Positions 17,218-26,756 of a stretch of 64,000 nucleotides of DNA are shown piece by piece (the stretch's first letter is position 1; each line of letters opens with the position of its first letter). Below the pieces are notes generated by a model. The model did no database searches, was not told the origin of the DNA, and saw nothing but the letters and a program-made list of their open reading frames with translations. This DNA comes from Sphingobacterium yanglingense (GTDB lineage: Bacteria > Bacteroidota > Bacteroidia > Sphingobacteriales > Sphingobacteriaceae): assembly GCF_004363245.1 (NCBI RefSeq), contig NZ_SNYV01000011.1:930001-994000 (forward strand). Direction: 5' to 3'. A program made the translations under genes and the position numbers.

Positions 17218-18438
17218 GTGTACAATAACAAATTCACTTCGCCGATAGGTCTTCCCTGGTATAATTGGCTAAAAATATGCATTAGTATTGCCCTTTTTTC
17301 GGGCATTACTTCTGTTATATTCTTAAACGCCTTAAACTACGTCGGAAACTTACGTGAACAACAACAGTTTTTGCTATTTGGACTGCCCCTAGCTGGCCTA
17401 CTAATTGTATTTTTATATCAACGCTATGGCGGAGCGGCAAGTAAGGGTAATAACCTCCTGTTTGAAGAGTATTATAATCCTAAAGGAAATATCCCTCTAT
17501 TAATGGCTCCTTTGGTAATTGTGGCTACCCTACTGACGCACCTCTTCGGTGGATCCGCTGGCCGTGAGGGAACGGCTGTCCAATACGGCGGAACTTATGC
17601 TGATTTTATCGCGAAGAAAATGGGCCTGAACAAACCCCAAACGAGGATAACGTTGATATGCGGAATCGCGGCAGGGTTTGCTTCCCTCTTTGGTACTCCG
17701 CTCGCTGGTGTGGTATTTTCGGTAGAGCTATTTCGTCTGGGTAAACTACGCTACAGCGCGATAATACCAGCGCTTCTTACCGCTTACTTGGCGCATGCTG
17801 TTTGCCTATTGCTTCAGGCACCACACACCCACTACCCTTTTTTAGACTTCCGATTATTCCAAATCCAGGATATTCATTGGGTAATACTCTTTGCTATACT
17901 CGCTGGTGTAACAGCGCGCTTATTTACGTATACAGGAGATATCCTCAGTCATCTATTCAAGAAAATCAGCAACCCCTACTGGCGCGTGGTAATAGGTTCT
18001 TTGATCATACTTGCTATTATTGCTTATATAGGCAATACTAAATATATCGGGCTTGGAATACCTACCATCTTAGAGTCGTTCGAACAACCTCAAGCGGGCA
18101 TAGACTTCTTAGCTAAGATAGTACTAACCTGCCTTACACTGAGTGTAGGCTTCAAAGGTGGAGAAGTGACCCCCTTATTCTTTATCGGAGCAACGCTCGC
18201 CAGCTTCCTTTCTATCTACATCCCTCTCCCTCTTTTGGTGATTACAGCTCTCGGTTTTGTTTCCGTCTTCTCTGGCAGCACTAAGACTCCATTTGCTTGC
18301 GCCATTATGGCCGCAGAGCTATTTGGAATCTATATTTTACCCTTTGCTCTGTTGTCAACACTTATAGCTGCATTTGTATCTGGGCAAAAGGGGATATACA
18401 GTAGTCAAAAAAATAGAAAATTGACCAAAAGAAGCTAA
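17218..18438 (+). CDS. CLC-F type (fluoride/H+ antiporter-like) CLC protein without CBS
   Basis: This 406-residue CLC core has no C-terminal CBS domains. It differs from the other CLC in this window and resembles the CLC-F clade: GGSAGREGTAVQYGG (gating Glu117), an early KGNNLLFEEYY segment, and FKGGEVTPLFFIGATLAS in place of the chloride-type GxFxP loop. CLC-F proteins export fluoride in exchange for protons. The start is GTG at 17218, with no better ATG nearby. It sits 14 nt after DUF423, so no fluoride riboswitch can lie directly ahead. Fluoride as substrate is inferred from motifs seen by eye. Confidence 0.75.
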   Translation: MYNNKFTSPIGLPWYNWLKICISIALFSGITSVIFLNALNYVGNLREQQQFLLFGLPLAGLLIVFLYQRYGGAASKGNNLLFEEYYNPKGNIPLLMAPLVIVATLLTHLFGGSAGREGTAVQYGGTYADFIAKKMGLNKPQTRITLICGIAAGFASLFGTPLAGVVFSVELFRLGKLRYSAIIPALLTAYLAHAVCLLLQAPHTHYPFLDFRLFQIQDIHWVILFAILAGVTARLFTYTGDILSHLFKKISNPYWRVVIGSLIILAIIAYIGNTKYIGLGIPTILESFEQPQAGIDFLAKIVLTCLTLSVGFKGGEVTPLFFIGATLASFLSIYIPLPLLVITALGFVSVFSGSTKTPFACAIMAAELFGIYILPFALLSTLIAAFVSGQKGIYSSQKNRKLTKRS

Positions 18439-18439
18439 T

Positions 18440-18697
18440 CTACAGGAGCAATACTTTCCAGGCCATCAGCACATCATCGCTATCAAGATATTCTTTTGCT
18501 TTCAACTGCAAATGCGTATCACGGGAACTCTCGTCTCCAATAAACGCATTGGTCAATTCCAACACCTCCGGTAAACACCGAATAGCATCTACCTCATCCT
18601 CCGAAGGCAAAGTACCTATCTGAGCTAATTTATCTTTATCGGCCGTCGTCAGCACAACCGAATTCCTTACAAAAGAAGGTAATCTACTAAAACTCAT
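18440..18697 (-). CDS. uncharacterised 85-residue protein downstream of icd
   Basis: This small, acidic, soluble protein has no signal peptide or membrane segment. It contains RLPSFVRNSVVLTTADKDK near the start and a helical C-terminal half (LQLKAKEYLDSDDVLMAWKV). It starts 20 nt after the icd stop on the same strand and ends one base from the convergent CLC-F gene. I do not recognise the family. Its position suggests co-transcription with the antiporter and icd. It has an ATG and an intact frame, and no overlapping gene accounts for it. Confidence 0.6.
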   Translation of the reverse strand: MSFSRLPSFVRNSVVLTTADKDKLAQIGTLPSEDEVDAIRCLPEVLELTNAFIGDESSRDTHLQLKAKEYLDSDDVLMAWKVLLL

Positions 18698-18717
18698 TAC
18701 ACTTTATTTTCAAGCAC

Positions 18718-19989
18718 TTACCCTAGCCTAAGTTTTTTAATAATTTCATCAGCAAATTCACTCGTCTTTAGCAAGGTCGCTCCATCCATAAGGTTGAAAA
18801 AATCTACTGTGACTTTTTTGTCCTTTATAGTTTTACCCAAAGCATTTTTAATAGCATCGGCAGCCTCATTCCAGCCCATATACTCCAACATCATTACACC
18901 GCTCAGAATAACTGATGAAGGATTCATCGTATCTGTATTCGCAAATCTTGGAGCTGTACCATGTGTAGCTTCAAAAATAGCATGCCCTGTTTTATAGTTA
19001 ATATTAGCTCCGGGAGCAATACCGATCCCGCCCACCATAGCAGCCAGGGCATCAGAAATATAATCTCCATTCAGATTCAATGTAGCGACAACCGAAAAAT
19101 CTCTCGGTGCGAGTAATATCTGCTGTAAAAAATTATCAGCTATAATGTCTTTGATAATTATCTTACCAGCCTGTTGCGCTTCTTTTTGCTCCTCGTTGGC
19201 GGCATCCTGTCCCTTTTCTGCTTTAGTACGTTCCCACTGCCCCCAAGTATAGGTCTGTGCGGCAAACTCTGTCTCGGCGACCTCAAATCCCCACTGTTTG
19301 AATGCCCCTTCTGTATATTTCATGATGTTGCCCTTGTGCACTAGCGCTACCGATGGTAAACTGTGGGTCAGGGCATACTCGATTGCGGCACGGACCAGCC
19401 TTTTGGAACCTTCTTCAGAGACCAGTTTTATACCAACACCGGTCGTATCAGAAAATCCATATGTTACACCTAATTCTTGCGATAAAAACGTCTGTAGTCG
19501 ATGAGCGTCATCACTACCAGCGGCAAATTCAATCCCCGCATAAATATCCTCGGTATTCTCCCTAAAAACAACCATGTCAACATATTCAGGGTGTTTCACT
19601 GGCGAAGGCACTCCTTCGTACCATACTGTGGGGCGTAAACACACATACAAATCCAACGCTTTACGTAAGGCTACATTCAATGAGCGAATACCACCACCGA
19701 TAGGAGTCGTCAGCGGTCCCTTTATCCCGACCAAATACTCCTTAAATACAGATAACGTTTCCTCTGGCAACCAAGTGCCGGTCTCATTATACGCCTTCTC
19801 TCCTGCCAAAACTTCTTTCCACAGAATGCTTCGCTTACCGCTATAACAAGCCTTGACTGCTTCGTCAAATACGCGGACCGACGCCTTCCAAATATCGGGT
19901 CCAATTCCATCTCCAATAATAAAAGGAATAGTAGGCGCATCAGGCACCTGTAGCGCTCCTTTCGAATCCACGGTTATTTTTCCACTCAT
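18718..19989 (-). CDS. icd: isocitrate dehydrogenase (E. coli Icd type), cofactor preference unclear
   Basis: This 423-residue TCA-cycle enzyme oxidises isocitrate to 2-oxoglutarate and CO2. Substrate motifs are intact: [13 protein letters not shown] (the phosphorylation-site serine equivalent is Ser103), [13 protein letters not shown] and EATHGTAP. A lysine-rich insert lies around 255-285. The five positions that contact the NADP 2'-phosphate in E. coli (Lys344, Tyr345, Val351, Tyr391, Arg395) align with Arg348, Phe349, Met355, Val395 and Asn399 here. Neither the NADP pattern nor the NAD pattern (Asp, Ile, Ala, Lys, Ser) is met. Arg348 still favours NADP. It lies 5 nt after the antiporter gene, in an operon. 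Confidence 0.92.
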   Translation of the reverse strand: MSGKITVDSKGALQVPDAPTIPFIIGDGIGPDIWKASVRVFDEAVKACYSGKRSILWKEVLAGEKAYNETGTWLPEETLSVFKEYLVGIKGPLTTPIGGGIRSLNVALRKALDLYVCLRPTVWYEGVPSPVKHPEYVDMVVFRENTEDIYAGIEFAAGSDDAHRLQTFLSQELGVTYGFSDTTGVGIKLVSEEGSKRLVRAAIEYALTHSLPSVALVHKGNIMKYTEGAFKQWGFEVAETEFAAQTYTWGQWERTKAEKGQDAANEEQKEAQQAGKIIIKDIIADNFLQQILLAPRDFSVVATLNLNGDYISDALAAMVGGIGIAPGANINYKTGHAIFEATHGTAPRFANTDTMNPSSVILSGVMMLEYMGWNEAADAIKNALGKTIKDKKVTVDFFNLMDGATLLKTSEFADEIIKKLRLG

Positions 19990-19994
19990 ATCTA

Positions 19995-22130
19995 TCAGTT
20001 TTGTTTTTCTTTATTGAACATATTGCCAATCTCGCGACTTATCTTTCTGAAAATAGGCGCTGTCTGAATGTGCTCATATTCATCTATATGAGAATCAGCC
20101 TGACGACTAGGGAATAACAATATCAGGTTCTGGTTTTTATAATAACGTCCCACTCGTCGTGCCAAACCATCTAACGAATCCCGATACGACACTTCTCCAT
20201 TTCGAGAAGATACAAATACAAGTAATGAATCTACATTACTAAATGTCGCCAACCCGTAAATATTATCCCAATCTTCGTAATTAGAAAAGTGTAGCGGCAC
20301 ACTGGATTTAAGAAGCTTCTGAACCTCTTCTGTTGCACTTACGGTTCTAGAATTACAAATAAAATTGACGGGTAAGGATAATTCTTGCGCTAACTTCAAT
20401 ATCTTTTCCATCCAATAGGTAAATCCAAATTCAGACTCTGCCAAAGGAGGTGCAAATACGGTAATTGATTTATGTGAAATCAACGGTTTTTCCAATCTAC
20501 ACATAAATAAAGTCGTGTCTGTGCTATTTAAAATACTCTCTGTCTTTTCGCCAACAATCTTTTCGACAAAGGAAACAGCACTAGGCCACCCCATAATGAT
20601 ACAATCCGCAAAAACGTGTCTCGACATTCTAGAAATACCGGCTGCAATATTATAATCAATGGTCGTCACCAATTCAACTTCTGTCTCTGCCCCTGAAGCA
20701 TATTTGGCCATATTATCCAAATTTCTTCGAGCTTCTATCAAATTACGTTCGGCCCGCTCGTTGTCAGGGACAACACTCAAAATACTTAACGGATAATGGG
20801 ACTTCTTGGATTTGATTAAGGTTGCAAAATCCAAAATGGGCTCCATGGTACTGAGATTAGCAATTGGGATCATTATTTGCTCCTCTCCCTCTTCTACATG
20901 CTCCACATGTGCATCATCCTGATGGCCCTCCATAACGACTTTCTTTGAAGCGCTCTCCGTGACCATGGTTGCTACAATACACGTTACTAAAATCAACAAG
21001 ATGGTTCCGTTCAAGACATTTTCATCGATAATATCATTACTATATCCCACCATAATAACGGCAAGAGTCGCAGCAGCGTGTGCATTACTCAATCCAAAAA
21101 TTAGGTTTCTTTGATTCTTTGAATATTTAAAAATCAATTGGGTAACTGTAGCCGCCAAATATTTACCAGATATAGCGACAACAGTCAACGTACCCGCCAC
21201 AATAAGCGCCATCGGTCCCTTTGTCAATACACTCACATCCACAATCATCCCAACAGAAATCAAAAAGAAAGGAATAAAAATAGCATTACCAATAAACTCA
21301 ATACGGTTCATTAACGCTGAAGAATGTGGAATTAATTTATTCAATGCTAGTCCAGCAACGAAAGCACCTATGATAGGCTCTAACCCTGCCATTTCGGCTA
21401 AGAAAGCAGCAAAAAACACCACCGTAAGTACAAAAATATAATGACCTGTCTTTTCCGATTCTATTCGTTCAAAAAACCACTTCGCGATTTTAGGAATGAT
21501 ACCGAACATAATAAAAAGGAAAATGGCGAAAGAAACACCTAAAGTAACCCAGAACTCTTGGTTGATATTTCCCTGGGAAGCCCCGGTGATCACCGCCAGA
21601 ATAATCAGGACTGCAGTATCTGTCAATATCGTACCACCAATCGTAATAGCGACAGCTTCATGTTTTGAAATACCGTATCTATTGACAATGGGATAAGAAA
21701 CCAATGTATGGGTAGCAAACATACTCGCAATCAATATGCTGGGCAATACATCATATCCCAACAGATAATGGCAGACCGGAAAACCGATAGCTATTGGAAT
21801 CGCAAAGGTAAAAAAGCCAAACAGCACACTCTTGTGCTTGGTCTTCTTAAATTCATTCATATCCAGCTCAAGGCCGGCAATAAACATAATATACAAAAGT
21901 CCGATAGTAGAGAAAAGATTTACTGCCGAACTCTTTTCTAACCAATTAAGTCCATGTGGCCCAATGATTACCCCAGATAGAATCAGACCAATAATACCAG
22001 GTACTCGTATCGGCCTCAATAAGATGGGCGACAAGAGTATAATAAAAAGCACTAAAGAAAAGACAAGTACTGGGTTAGTTAAAGGAGCTTCAAATGCGTC
22101 AGCTAAATGTTCAAAAATCTTACTACTCAT
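19995..22130 (-). CDS. CPA2 family cation:proton antiporter with UspA-like C-terminus
   Basis: This 711-residue inner-membrane protein has about 12 transmembrane segments (residues 20-400) of the Na+/H+ exchanger fold, including [39 protein letters not shown] and [22 protein letters not shown], all typical CPA2 motifs. A His/Asp/Glu-rich linker (about 395-420) leads to a soluble part (about 425-700) that resembles universal-stress-protein domains and not the TrkA-N domain of K+ exporters. It likely exchanges Na+ or K+ for H+. It is the first gene of a probable operon with icd and an 85-residue protein. Confidence 0.9.
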   Translation of the reverse strand: MSSKIFEHLADAFEAPLTNPVLVFSLVLFIILLSPILLRPIRVPGIIGLILSGVIIGPHGLNWLEKSSAVNLFSTIGLLYIMFIAGLELDMNEFKKTKHKSVLFGFFTFAIPIAIGFPVCHYLLGYDVLPSILIASMFATHTLVSYPIVNRYGISKHEAVAITIGGTILTDTAVLIILAVITGASQGNINQEFWVTLGVSFAIFLFIMFGIIPKIAKWFFERIESEKTGHYIFVLTVVFFAAFLAEMAGLEPIIGAFVAGLALNKLIPHSSALMNRIEFIGNAIFIPFFLISVGMIVDVSVLTKGPMALIVAGTLTVVAISGKYLAATVTQLIFKYSKNQRNLIFGLSNAHAAATLAVIMVGYSNDIIDENVLNGTILLILVTCIVATMVTESASKKVVMEGHQDDAHVEHVEEGEEQIMIPIANLSTMEPILDFATLIKSKKSHYPLSILSVVPDNERAERNLIEARRNLDNMAKYASGAETEVELVTTIDYNIAAGISRMSRHVFADCIIMGWPSAVSFVEKIVGEKTESILNSTDTTLFMCRLEKPLISHKSITVFAPPLAESEFGFTYWMEKILKLAQELSLPVNFICNSRTVSATEEVQKLLKSSVPLHFSNYEDWDNIYGLATFSNVDSLLVFVSSRNGEVSYRDSLDGLARRVGRYYKNQNLILLFPSRQADSHIDEYEHIQTAPIFRKISREIGNMFNKEKQN

Positions 22131-22240
22131 AAATCGACTAAAGTTCGTTTAATTACAACACGCTGCAACTCTTACATTGCAAATCGTAGGTAAAGTACGA
22201 AAAAAAGTAGATTTCTGGAAAAATAAGGGTCTTTTAAAGA

Positions 22241-23458
22241 CTACTTAAACTGTATTGTTTTAATAGGAGAAATACGCGAAATCAACATAGAGGGAATAAA
22301 AAGTGTCAATAGTGCAATAAAAACAATACTCACATTAAGAACCACAACCGTTACAAAGTCTATTGACATCGGTACATATTCGATGTAATAGATCATCGGA
22401 TCCAATTTAAAGAACTTCGTCTTATTTTGAAGTATGTAAATAAACAAAGCAACCACATTCCCAATCAACAGTCCATACCCAATCAAATACAGTGAATTTA
22501 ATAAAAAGATCTTGCGTATCTCTCGATTGATCATTCCCAAAGCCTTCAACATCCCGATTAAAAAAGTTCGCTCCAGAATGGTAATCAACAGTGATGATAT
22601 CATATTTATTACGGCAACAATGACCATAAGCACAAAAATAATATCATCGTTCATATCCAGCATTTTCAACCAGTTGAAGATATCGGCCAAATGTTCTACG
22701 ATATTCATAGATTTCATCTCCAAAGGCAAGACATCATCGACTTGTTCGGTGGTAGCCTCCAGCTGTTCAAAATCTTTAATTCGAATCTCATAGGCCCCCG
22801 CATCCCGCTCTCCTAAATTGTTAAGACGTCGAATTAAATCCAAAGAGCCAATGACATAATTTTTATCCAGCTCTTCCGAATTGGTACGGAAAATACCCCG
22901 GACGACAAACTTGCGTTTGCGGGTTCTATTATCCTGGACAAAAGACATAATAAATCCATCGTTCAGCTGTATCTTTAGCCGTTCGGCCAGATAGGCTGAT
23001 ATCAACAATTGACTATCACCATCTTCGGCTCTGAGATTTAAGGTATCTCCTTTTACTAAAGTTTTTGCTAGAAATGACTGATCATAAGTAGACTCTACGC
23101 CTTTCAACAACACTCCTTCCACTTCTCCGTTGACATTCATGATCCCAACCTTGGTAGCAAAAGGCGAGATAGAAACAACATTAGGAAGATTTCGAATCTC
23201 CTCCAGCTTTGTGGTAGAAAGAGAGATTGGCACATTCTCCGCTTGACTCAAGTCCTGTTTGGTAATAATTATATCGCTGAAAAAACCACGCTGCTTTGCC
23301 GTTATCTCATCCTTAAACCCTCTTAAAATAGCTACGGAGAGTAGAATTGCAATAATCGCCAAGGCCAAAGCCCCAATAGTGACGCGCACAATGAGCTTAG
23401 AAAAGGTACGCTGCCCCTTAAATATGATTCGCCTCGCAATAAATAATGGAAAATTCAA
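22241..23458 (-). CDS. FtsX/LolE-like ABC transporter permease
   Basis: This 405-residue permease has an N-terminal membrane helix (about 22-45), a large periplasmic domain (about 50-265) and three C-terminal helices (about 270-400), the MacB/FtsX layout. The start MNFPLFIARR is typical of LolC/LolE-type lipoprotein-releasing permeases. The start codon is TTG at 23458; no ATG in frame lies nearby and the family N-terminus begins here. A promoter fits just upstream. No ATP-binding subunit is adjacent. It is divergent from fmt. Lipoprotein release is the likely role by family, but sequence alone does not prove it. Confidence 0.85.
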   Translation of the reverse strand: MNFPLFIARRIIFKGQRTFSKLIVRVTIGALALAIIAILLSVAILRGFKDEITAKQRGFFSDIIITKQDLSQAENVPISLSTTKLEEIRNLPNVVSISPFATKVGIMNVNGEVEGVLLKGVESTYDQSFLAKTLVKGDTLNLRAEDGDSQLLISAYLAERLKIQLNDGFIMSFVQDNRTRKRKFVVRGIFRTNSEELDKNYVIGSLDLIRRLNNLGERDAGAYEIRIKDFEQLEATTEQVDDVLPLEMKSMNIVEHLADIFNWLKMLDMNDDIIFVLMVIVAVINMISSLLITILERTFLIGMLKALGMINREIRKIFLLNSLYLIGYGLLIGNVVALFIYILQNKTKFFKLDPMIYYIEYVPMSIDFVTVVVLNVSIVFIALLTLFIPSMLISRISPIKTIQFK

Positions 23459-23467
23459 GCTGAAATA

Positions 23468-23475
23468 TAATTTTG
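23468..23475 (+). promoter_or_regulatory. -7 element of fmt promoter
   Basis: TAATTTTG matches TAnnTTTG and would start a transcript near 23481, giving a leader of about 70 nt to fmt. It lies right beside the divergent promoter of the permease gene, with an AACTT/AAGTT inverted repeat between them. No clear -33 partner. Confidence 0.45.
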
Positions 23476-23483
23476 TAACTTCG

Positions 23484-23513
23484 CAAAGTTAACAATTTTT
23501 GCAACTTGACAAA
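23484..23513 (-). promoter_or_regulatory. promoter of the FtsX-like permease gene
   Basis: On the minus strand TTTG (23513-23510) and TAACTTTG (23491-23484) are 18 nt apart. Transcription would begin about 20 nt before the TTG start codon, which supports that start. Confidence 0.6.
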
Positions 23514-23550
23514 CGAGACGTTTCGGCGTTTCAAAAATAAAAAACTATAT

Positions 23551-24468
23551 ATGCGTATAATCTTTATGGGCACGCCCGACTTTGCAGTAGCTTCTCTAAA
23601 AGCACTACTCGATGCAGGACAAAATGTAGTCGCCGTCGTGACTGGCCCCGACAAACCTGCTGGGCGTGGACAAAAGCTGCATCAATCGGCAGTCAAACTT
23701 TTTGCTTTGGAACACAACCTCCCTGTATTACAGCCCGAAAAACTACGAGCTCCCGATTTTCTAGCGGCACTCCAATCCTACCAAGCTGACCTACAGGTGG
23801 TAGTTGCTTTTCGCATGCTCCCTGAAGTCGTATGGAACATGCCTCCGATGGGCACTATAAATGTCCATGCCTCTTTATTACCTCAATATCGAGGTGCAGC
23901 CCCCATCAATCATGCGATTATCAATGGTGAAAAAGAAAGTGGCGTGACGACCTTTTTGTTGCAACAAGAAATAGATACAGGCAACATATTACTAAACGAA
24001 AAAGTAAAAATAGAAGACAATGATACTGCAGGAATATTACATGACAAATTGATGCATGCAGGAGCAAGAACATTGATCAGAACAATAGAAGGTTTAAAAA
24101 ATGGCAGCATAACGCCTACCCCACAGGACGAGAAAGATGGTCAACCCCTAAAACATGCTCCAAAGATATTTAAAGAAGATTGTGTGATTGATTGGAACAA
24201 TTCCACAGAGCAGGTCTACAATAAAATTAGAGGATTGAGCCCCTATCCTGCTGCCTACACATTATTGGATGGCAAAGTTTTAAAAATTTACGAGGTCGAT
24301 AAAGAACAAGCCGCTCCTAAAAGTACTCCTGGCTCTTTCGAAACAGATGGTAAAAGTTTCCTAAAATTCAACACAACAGACGGACACATCAACTTAGTAT
24401 CCCTACAGATAGAGGGTAAAAAGCGGATGTCCGTTGAAGAATTCTTAAGAGGGTATCGTTTTGATTAA
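23551..24468 (+). CDS. fmt: methionyl-tRNA formyltransferase
   Basis: This 305-residue enzyme formylates initiator Met-tRNA using 10-formyl-tetrahydrofolate. The N-terminal domain starts with MRIIFMGTPDFAV and contains the formyl-folate motif SLLPQYRGAAPINHAIINGE; the C-terminal tRNA-binding barrel spans about 205-300. I chose the ATG at 23551, which gives the standard start, over an upstream TTG that adds 15 unmatched residues. It is convergent with the XRE regulator (6-nt gap) and no def (deformylase) gene is next to it. Confidence 0.96.
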   Translation: MRIIFMGTPDFAVASLKALLDAGQNVVAVVTGPDKPAGRGQKLHQSAVKLFALEHNLPVLQPEKLRAPDFLAALQSYQADLQVVVAFRMLPEVVWNMPPMGTINVHASLLPQYRGAAPINHAIINGEKESGVTTFLLQQEIDTGNILLNEKVKIEDNDTAGILHDKLMHAGARTLIRTIEGLKNGSITPTPQDEKDGQPLKHAPKIFKEDCVIDWNNSTEQVYNKIRGLSPYPAAYTLLDGKVLKIYEVDKEQAAPKSTPGSFETDGKSFLKFNTTDGHINLVSLQIEGKKRMSVEEFLRGYRFD

Positions 24469-24474
24469 GAACAC

Positions 24475-24687
24475 CTACTTAACTTCTTCTTGATAGACAA
24501 TAATATCCCCAGGTTGGCAGTCAAGTGCTCGACAAATGGCTGCCAACGTGCTTAAACGAATCGCCTTAGCTTTTTGATTCTTTAATATGGAAAGATTGGA
24601 AAGCGTTATACCAACGCGCTCACTGAGTTCATTTAAAGAAACCTTTCTCTTTGCCATAACTTCATCCAAACGTATTACTATACCCAT
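24475..24687 (-). CDS. small XRE-family (YozG-like) HTH regulator
   Basis: This 70-residue protein is almost entirely one Cro/CI-type helix-turn-helix: VSLNELSERVGITLSNLSIL holds the two DNA helices, and ALDCQPGDIIVYQEE closes the domain. Such YozG-like regulators often sit next to a DUF2975 membrane protein; none is present here, so its target is unclear. It is convergent with fmt and divergent from rpoD. Confidence 0.9.
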   Translation of the reverse strand: MGIVIRLDEVMAKRKVSLNELSERVGITLSNLSILKNQKAKAIRLSTLAAICRALDCQPGDIIVYQEEVK

Positions 24688-24901
24688 AATCCTATGATGT
24701 TTAAATTTTCTTTCTTATAAAACATTTTTCCAAAAGAAAGGTTTTAAACATAGAATATTATTTTAAACATGACAATGTGTAACAGAACATAAACTTGGAA
24801 CGATTTTTGATGTTAATTATCAGTTTTACTATCTTGCATAACTACCTCAAAATGAGTAAATAAATTACAATTTTGTTACACTCAATAATCATATTTTTTT
24901 G

Positions 24902-24909
24902 TATTTTTG
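24902..24909 (+). promoter_or_regulatory. -7 element of rpoD promoter
   Basis: TATTTTTG matches TAnnTTTG; a TTTTG at 24871-24875 is the nearest upstream TTG but at 26 nt is too distant to be an ideal -33. The start would be near 24915, 25 nt before the ATG at 24940. Confidence 0.6.
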
Positions 24910-24939
24910 CAACATTCCAGAAGAAAGGTATAAATTTTA

Positions 24940-25800
24940 ATGAGACAGCTCAAAATTACACAATCGATCACGAATCGTGAATCTCAATCTCTTGACAAGT
25001 ATTTACATGAAATTGGTAAAGTTGACTTGATTACTGCTGAAGAAGAAGTAATCTTGGCCCAACGGATTCGCGAGGGAGATCAGGTGGCATTGGAAAAATT
25101 AACAAAAACCAACTTACGATTCGTCGTATCCGTAGCAAAACAGTATCAAAATCAAGGTCTTACTTTAGGAGACTTGATCAACGAAGGAAATCTAGGACTT
25201 ATAAAAGCTGCAAAACGATTTGACGAAACTAAAGGTTTTAAATTCATTTCTTATGCAGTGTGGTGGATTCGTCAATCTATTTTGCAAGCTATCGCTGAAC
25301 AATCACGTATCGTACGCCTTCCCCTTAACCAAGTGGGATCATTAAGCAAAATCAGCAAAGCTTTCTCAAAACTAGAACAAGAGTACGAAAGAGAGCCTTC
25401 TCCAGAAGAATTAGCAGACATCTTAGAAACAACTGTAGACAAGGTATCCGATACATTGAGTAACTCAGGTAGGCACGTGTCTATGGACGCTCCTTTTGTA
25501 CAAGGAGAAGAAAACACACTACTCGATGTATTAGAAAACTCTGACCCAGATACAGATAGTTCATTAATAGATGAGTCATTATCCGAAGAGATCAAAAGAT
25601 CTTTATCTACTTTGACAGAACGCGAGCGCGAGATTATCGTGCTGTTCTTCGGTTTAGGATCCAATCACCCACTTTCACTTGAAGAAATCGGTGAAAAATT
25701 CAGTTTAACGAGAGAACGTGTACGTCAGATAAAAGACAAGGCACTACAGCGTTTACGCCACACCTCTCGTAGCAAAATTCTAAAATCTTACTTAGGTTAG
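24940..25800 (+). CDS. rpoD: primary RNA polymerase sigma factor (sigma-70/SigA)
   Basis: This 286-residue sigma factor is the short primary type of Bacteroidota: it has regions 1.2 (about 15-48), 2 ([10 protein letters not shown] to [14 protein letters not shown], about 50-120), 3 (about 125-205) and 4 (about 220-280, with [20 protein letters not shown]) but lacks region 1.1 and the acidic spacer. It directs transcription from the TTG/TAnnTTTG promoters seen throughout this window. It is alone on its strand, with a terminator right after it. The regulator upstream is divergent. Confidence 0.96.
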   Translation: MRQLKITQSITNRESQSLDKYLHEIGKVDLITAEEEVILAQRIREGDQVALEKLTKTNLRFVVSVAKQYQNQGLTLGDLINEGNLGLIKAAKRFDETKGFKFISYAVWWIRQSILQAIAEQSRIVRLPLNQVGSLSKISKAFSKLEQEYEREPSPEELADILETTVDKVSDTLSNSGRHVSMDAPFVQGEENTLLDVLENSDPDTDSSLIDESLSEEIKRSLSTLTEREREIIVLFFGLGSNHPLSLEEIGEKFSLTRERVRQIKDKALQRLRHTSRSKILKSYLG

Positions 25801-25821
25801 AACAAACAACCAATAAAAGGA

Positions 25822-25857
25822 AAAGCGCAAGAGAATATCTTGCGCTTTATTTTTTTA
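25822..25857. terminator. terminator after rpoD, shared with SIMPL gene
   Basis: AAAGCGCAAGA (25822-25832) pairs with TCTTGCGCTTT (25838-25848) over 11 bp with a 5-nt loop, followed by ATTTTTTT. It lies between convergent genes; the T-run serves rpoD best. Confidence 0.9.
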
Positions 25858-25868
25858 ACCGAAATATA

Positions 25869-26600
25869 TTACTGCCCATAGCTGGTCTTTACCGTAATAT
25901 TAGCAGTCTTCAGCCGAGAACTCGTATTAAAAACACCGCCATAAGAAAACTCTTCATTATCATTCTGTCCGGTAATCTGGAATATACCTAAATCAGCTCT
26001 CAACAAAGTACCCAAACTAGAACCTGACTCTTTTGCTATATTCTCAGCCCGTGCTTTGGCATTCTGTGAAGCTTCAGCAATCAACGAAAGTTTTAAGTCT
26101 TCTAATTTAGAGTAATAATAACTAGGTGAATTCGAGCTAAGTTCTACTCCTTGAGAAATCAACGTAGAAATTTCGCGTGATGCATTGTCTACCTTATCCA
26201 AATCTTTAGACTCCACGCTCAAGACTTGAGTCAGGCTGTATCCAGAAAAAGTGTTATAGCTATTTCCGCGCTCATCAGTATGGTAAGAGAAATCTTTTGA
26301 AATATTAACAGCCTCAAACAAGATTTCATTTTCCTTTATTCCACGCTGGATCAAAAAACTTTTGACCATATCCCTATCCCGTTTCAACTGCTCTGAAGCC
26401 TCACTTAGATCCATAGACTTACGACTATAGGATGCGCTCCATTTAACAATATCAGACTCAAAGTCTTTCTTCGCATTTCCTGTTACATTTATCGTGTTGC
26501 TCACCTTAAACTTATACTTATAGGCGCCAGCCAATACAAAAGCAGATACGACTAAAGCTATAGCCGCCACAACACTGATTACAATTCCCGTTGATTTCAT
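25869..26600 (-). CDS. SIMPL domain (DUF541) protein
   Basis: This 243-residue protein has one N-terminal membrane helix or signal anchor (about 7-27) and then a SIMPL/DUF541 domain (about 35-240) with VTGNAKKDFESDIVKWSASY at its start and LSLIAEASQNAKARAENIAK in the long helix. Family members form oligomeric periplasmic or outer-membrane rings; the cellular role is not settled. It is a single gene, convergent with rpoD. Confidence 0.88.
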   Translation of the reverse strand: MKSTGIVISVVAAIALVVSAFVLAGAYKYKFKVSNTINVTGNAKKDFESDIVKWSASYSRKSMDLSEASEQLKRDRDMVKSFLIQRGIKENEILFEAVNISKDFSYHTDERGNSYNTFSGYSLTQVLSVESKDLDKVDNASREISTLISQGVELSSNSPSYYYSKLEDLKLSLIAEASQNAKARAENIAKESGSSLGTLLRADLGIFQITGQNDNEEFSYGGVFNTSSRLKTANITVKTSYGQ

Positions 26601-26723
26601 ATATATATAATTTGATTTCCACTTGATTTACTCTATATATAATAATTTACGTGCCAAAAATGACACATACACTTTAGTATGTAATTTTTCTATTCGCTAT
26701 TCGTGAATACGCCTCATTTTATC

Positions 26724-26731
26724 TAAGTTTG
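26724..26731 (+). promoter_or_regulatory. -7 element upstream of S9 peptidase
   Basis: TAAGTTTG matches TAnnTTTG and lies 25 nt before the ATG at 26757. No -33 TTG was found at the right distance. Confidence 0.45.
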
Positions 26732-26756
26732 GTGTAACTGAACAATCTTTTATTAC

